From positions 12,539 to 76,538 of the forward strand of contig NZ_DATCSD010000389.1 in NCBI RefSeq assembly GCF_036568665.1: a stretch of 64,000 nucleotides of DNA. Reading direction: 5' to 3'. The notes beneath the pieces were generated by a model. That model worked only from the letters and a program-made list of their open reading frames with translations, was not told the DNA's origin and searched no databases. Source of the DNA: Ohtaekwangia sp036568665 (GTDB lineage Bacteria; Bacteroidota; Bacteroidia; Cytophagales; Cyclobacteriaceae). Below, piece by piece: positions 62,788 through 64,000 of the stretch. The position numbers and the translations under genes are program-made. Every line of letters begins with the position of its first letter. Within the stretch, counting starts at the first letter, position 1.

Positions 62788-63132
62788 TCAATTCTCTTTG
62801 TAGTCTGTTATTAACCACGTAAGAAAGACAACTGAGCCAAAGGCGAGGTAATAATTTCTGGCGATGGCGCCATCATATTTTGCCAGCCAGAAGGCAATAG
62901 CAATCAGCGTAAAGGATACTATCAATTCTATATACCCATGAATTTTAAATGGTATAATTCTGACAATCCCCACGGGGAAATCAGTGGCTACCGTCAGAAG
63001 CAGATGTATCAGGCCGAGTATATATGTAAAGATTGCTGTTGTAGCTGGCAATCCGAATATAGTGGGCGATGCCAATAGAAAGATTACCACAACGTAGTCG
63101 AGTATACCGTGAGCTTTTGCTGAGAGTTTCAT
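62788..63132 (-). CDS. Small four-span membrane protein
   Basis: A 114-residue integral protein with four spans (about 5-25, 33-52, 62-84 and 90-108) starting with MKLSAKAHGILDYVVVIFLL. It has a DYVVVIFLLASP motif and few charged residues, the plan of SPW-repeat-like small proteins. No function is known for the family. It is convergent with the receptor gene at its left and divergent from the gene that runs off the right edge. Confidence 0.7.
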   Translation of the reverse strand: MKLSAKAHGILDYVVVIFLLASPTIFGLPATTAIFTYILGLIHLLLTVATDFPVGIVRIIPFKIHGYIELIVSFTLIAIAFWLAKYDGAIARNYYLAFGSVVFLTWLITDYKEN

Positions 63133-63317
63133 CAGAAATGTGTTTTGTTGCGATTTTGTAATATATCTGTGCTCTTACGTGCAGATATAGGATATACGAA
63201 TGTAGGACACTGCGATGTTCGAATTTGTCGTGCATAGGACAAACGAACGCAACCGGACATACAATTCTATTTTCTGATAGCTTCCTGTATATTTACTTCT
63301 AACCCAACGGAGAGGTT

Positions 63318-64000
63318 ATGCGCAACCCTACAAGAACCGGACTAATTATACTGATACTATCAATCGCTTTCTGTAATACAGTTTACGGACAAGCGCACAA
63401 GAACAGGAGTGAACACAAGAAGGAGTATGTCATTCCTTTTCATCTTACAGACTATAACAACCTTTCTATAGAGGCTGTTGTGAATGGAAAAGATACCGTT
63501 CATTTCATGTTTCATACGGCTGCAAATTCTGTTTCACTTATAGAGGAAGCCGTGAAACGAACAACGACACTACACTTTGACAGCACCTATACAACTTCCA
63601 GTTGGGGAGGCGATGGTAATACTTCGCGAAGAAGCAGCGGCAATGTATTGCGCATTGGCGATTTGACGTGGCATGACCTGGAGATCTTCGAAAACAAATA
63701 CTCCGGGCAGCAAACCGATGGTAAGCTTGGTATTGACTTATTTCAGGAGAAAGTTATCGAGATAGATTTCGATCGGAATATTATTATACTCCGGGAGAGC
63801 CTTCCTAAGAAGACCAGGCGATATGAAAAATTGAAACTGACGCGCGAGCAGGAATTTATGTTTGTGGAGGCAGAATGTGTGATTGGAGATGCGAGCTTCA
63901 AGAATCGTTTTTTAATCCACTCCGGCTATGCAGGAGCCATCCTGTTTGATGATAAATTTAGTGGTGATAACAAGCTCGGTGAGAAGCTAAAGATTGTAGG
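63318..64000 (+). CDS. Retropepsin-like protein with His at both catalytic positions, 3' truncated by window
   Basis: A frame open to the end of the window: 227 residues are visible from ATG 63318, with signal RTGLIILILSIAFCNTVYGQ. It resembles the aspartyl protease-like exported proteins of Bacteroidota, in which each half has Asp-Thr/Ser-Gly at its core. Here the first half shows FMFHTAANS with H66 and the second FLIHSGYAGAIL with H201, so both expected Asp residues are His. Such a pair cannot support an aspartic protease; a binding or metal-dependent role is possible. The C-terminus is outside the window. Confidence 0.72.
   Translation, partial: MRNPTRTGLIILILSIAFCNTVYGQAHKNRSEHKKEYVIPFHLTDYNNLSIEAVVNGKDTVHFMFHTAANSVSLIEEAVKRTTTLHFDSTYTTSSWGGDGNTSRRSSGNVLRIGDLTWHDLEIFENKYSGQQTDGKLGIDLFQEKVIEIDFDRNIIILRESLPKKTRRYEKLKLTREQEFMFVEAECVIGDASFKNRFLIHSGYAGAILFDDKFSGDNKLGEKLKIV

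Noticed and set aside
1..64000. CRISPR array or phage defence island
   Set aside because: No repeat-spacer pattern with unit length near 30-40 bases and no nuclease, helicase or toxin-antitoxin genes recognised.

Overview
This window looks like the chromosome of a free-living Bacteroidota bacterium, most likely of the Cytophagales (a Chryseolinea-like genus would fit, but I cannot prove it from the sequence). The support is a type IX secretion sorting domain on a subtilase, many small outer-membrane beta-barrels, GH92 mannosidases, long FtsX-type permeases with PadR partners, a sphingolipid locus, and promoters of the TTTG / TAnnTTTG kind typical of this phylum. I see no CRISPR array, prophage, insertion sequence or plasmid function.

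Layout. 1-5.9 kb: 3' end of rpoN, a PAP2-like membrane protein, a PaaG-type enoyl-CoA isomerase/hydratase, two outer-membrane barrels, a tRNA-Arg(ACG) followed by two decayed tRNA-like copies, and a secreted protein. 6.3-11 kb: a giant ThuA / sugar dehydrogenase / PKD / cytochrome c / carbohydrate-binding protein and a sugar isomerase-type TIM barrel. 11-15.6 kb: two secreted proteins of unknown role, a TPR-GAF sensor that lacks a kinase ATPase domain, and a RibD-like reductase. 15.7-25.8 kb: two PadR regulators and three large MacB/FtsX permeases around a PagL-type lipid A deacylase. 26-30 kb: a GAF-domain protein and a thiolase.

30.5-41.5 kb is the centrepiece: eleven tightly packed or overlapping genes that read as one inositol-sphingolipid operon. 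Order: serine palmitoyltransferase, GNAT-type bacterial ceramide synthase, SDR-type ketoceramide reductase, inositol-3-phosphate synthase, PgpA-like phosphatase, GtrA-like membrane protein, DUF5686 outer-membrane barrel, CDP-alcohol phosphatidyltransferase, DUF4833 secreted protein, FA2H-type ceramide/fatty-acid 2-hydroxylase and an AUR1-like PAP2 enzyme (inositol phosphorylceramide synthase). Together they can be read as a route from serine and glucose-6-phosphate to hydroxylated inositol phosphorylceramide, with three proteins (GtrA, DUF5686, DUF4833) whose roles are open and which may move or modify the lipid.

41.5-50 kb: an unorthodox response regulator, an LpxR-type lipid A deacylase, a probable decayed gene, a TetR regulator, a divergent pair of exported proteases (HEIGH metalloprotease and T9SS subtilase), a VIT-type metal transporter and a phosphoribosyltransferase-like protein. 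50-60.6 kb: a sugar-scavenging region with two GH92 enzymes (one with Gln at the general-acid site), a GMC oxidoreductase with its gluconate-dehydrogenase-type small subunit, a sulfatase and a RhaT symporter. 60.7-64 kb: a 7TMR-DISM receptor fused to an IS1595-type zinc ribbon, a small membrane protein, and the start of a retropepsin-like protein whose two catalytic Asp positions are His.

Cross-cutting signals are heptanucleotide tandem repeats at several gene borders, perfect palindromes in promoter regions, and a visible excess of the tetramer TATA inside coding sequence.
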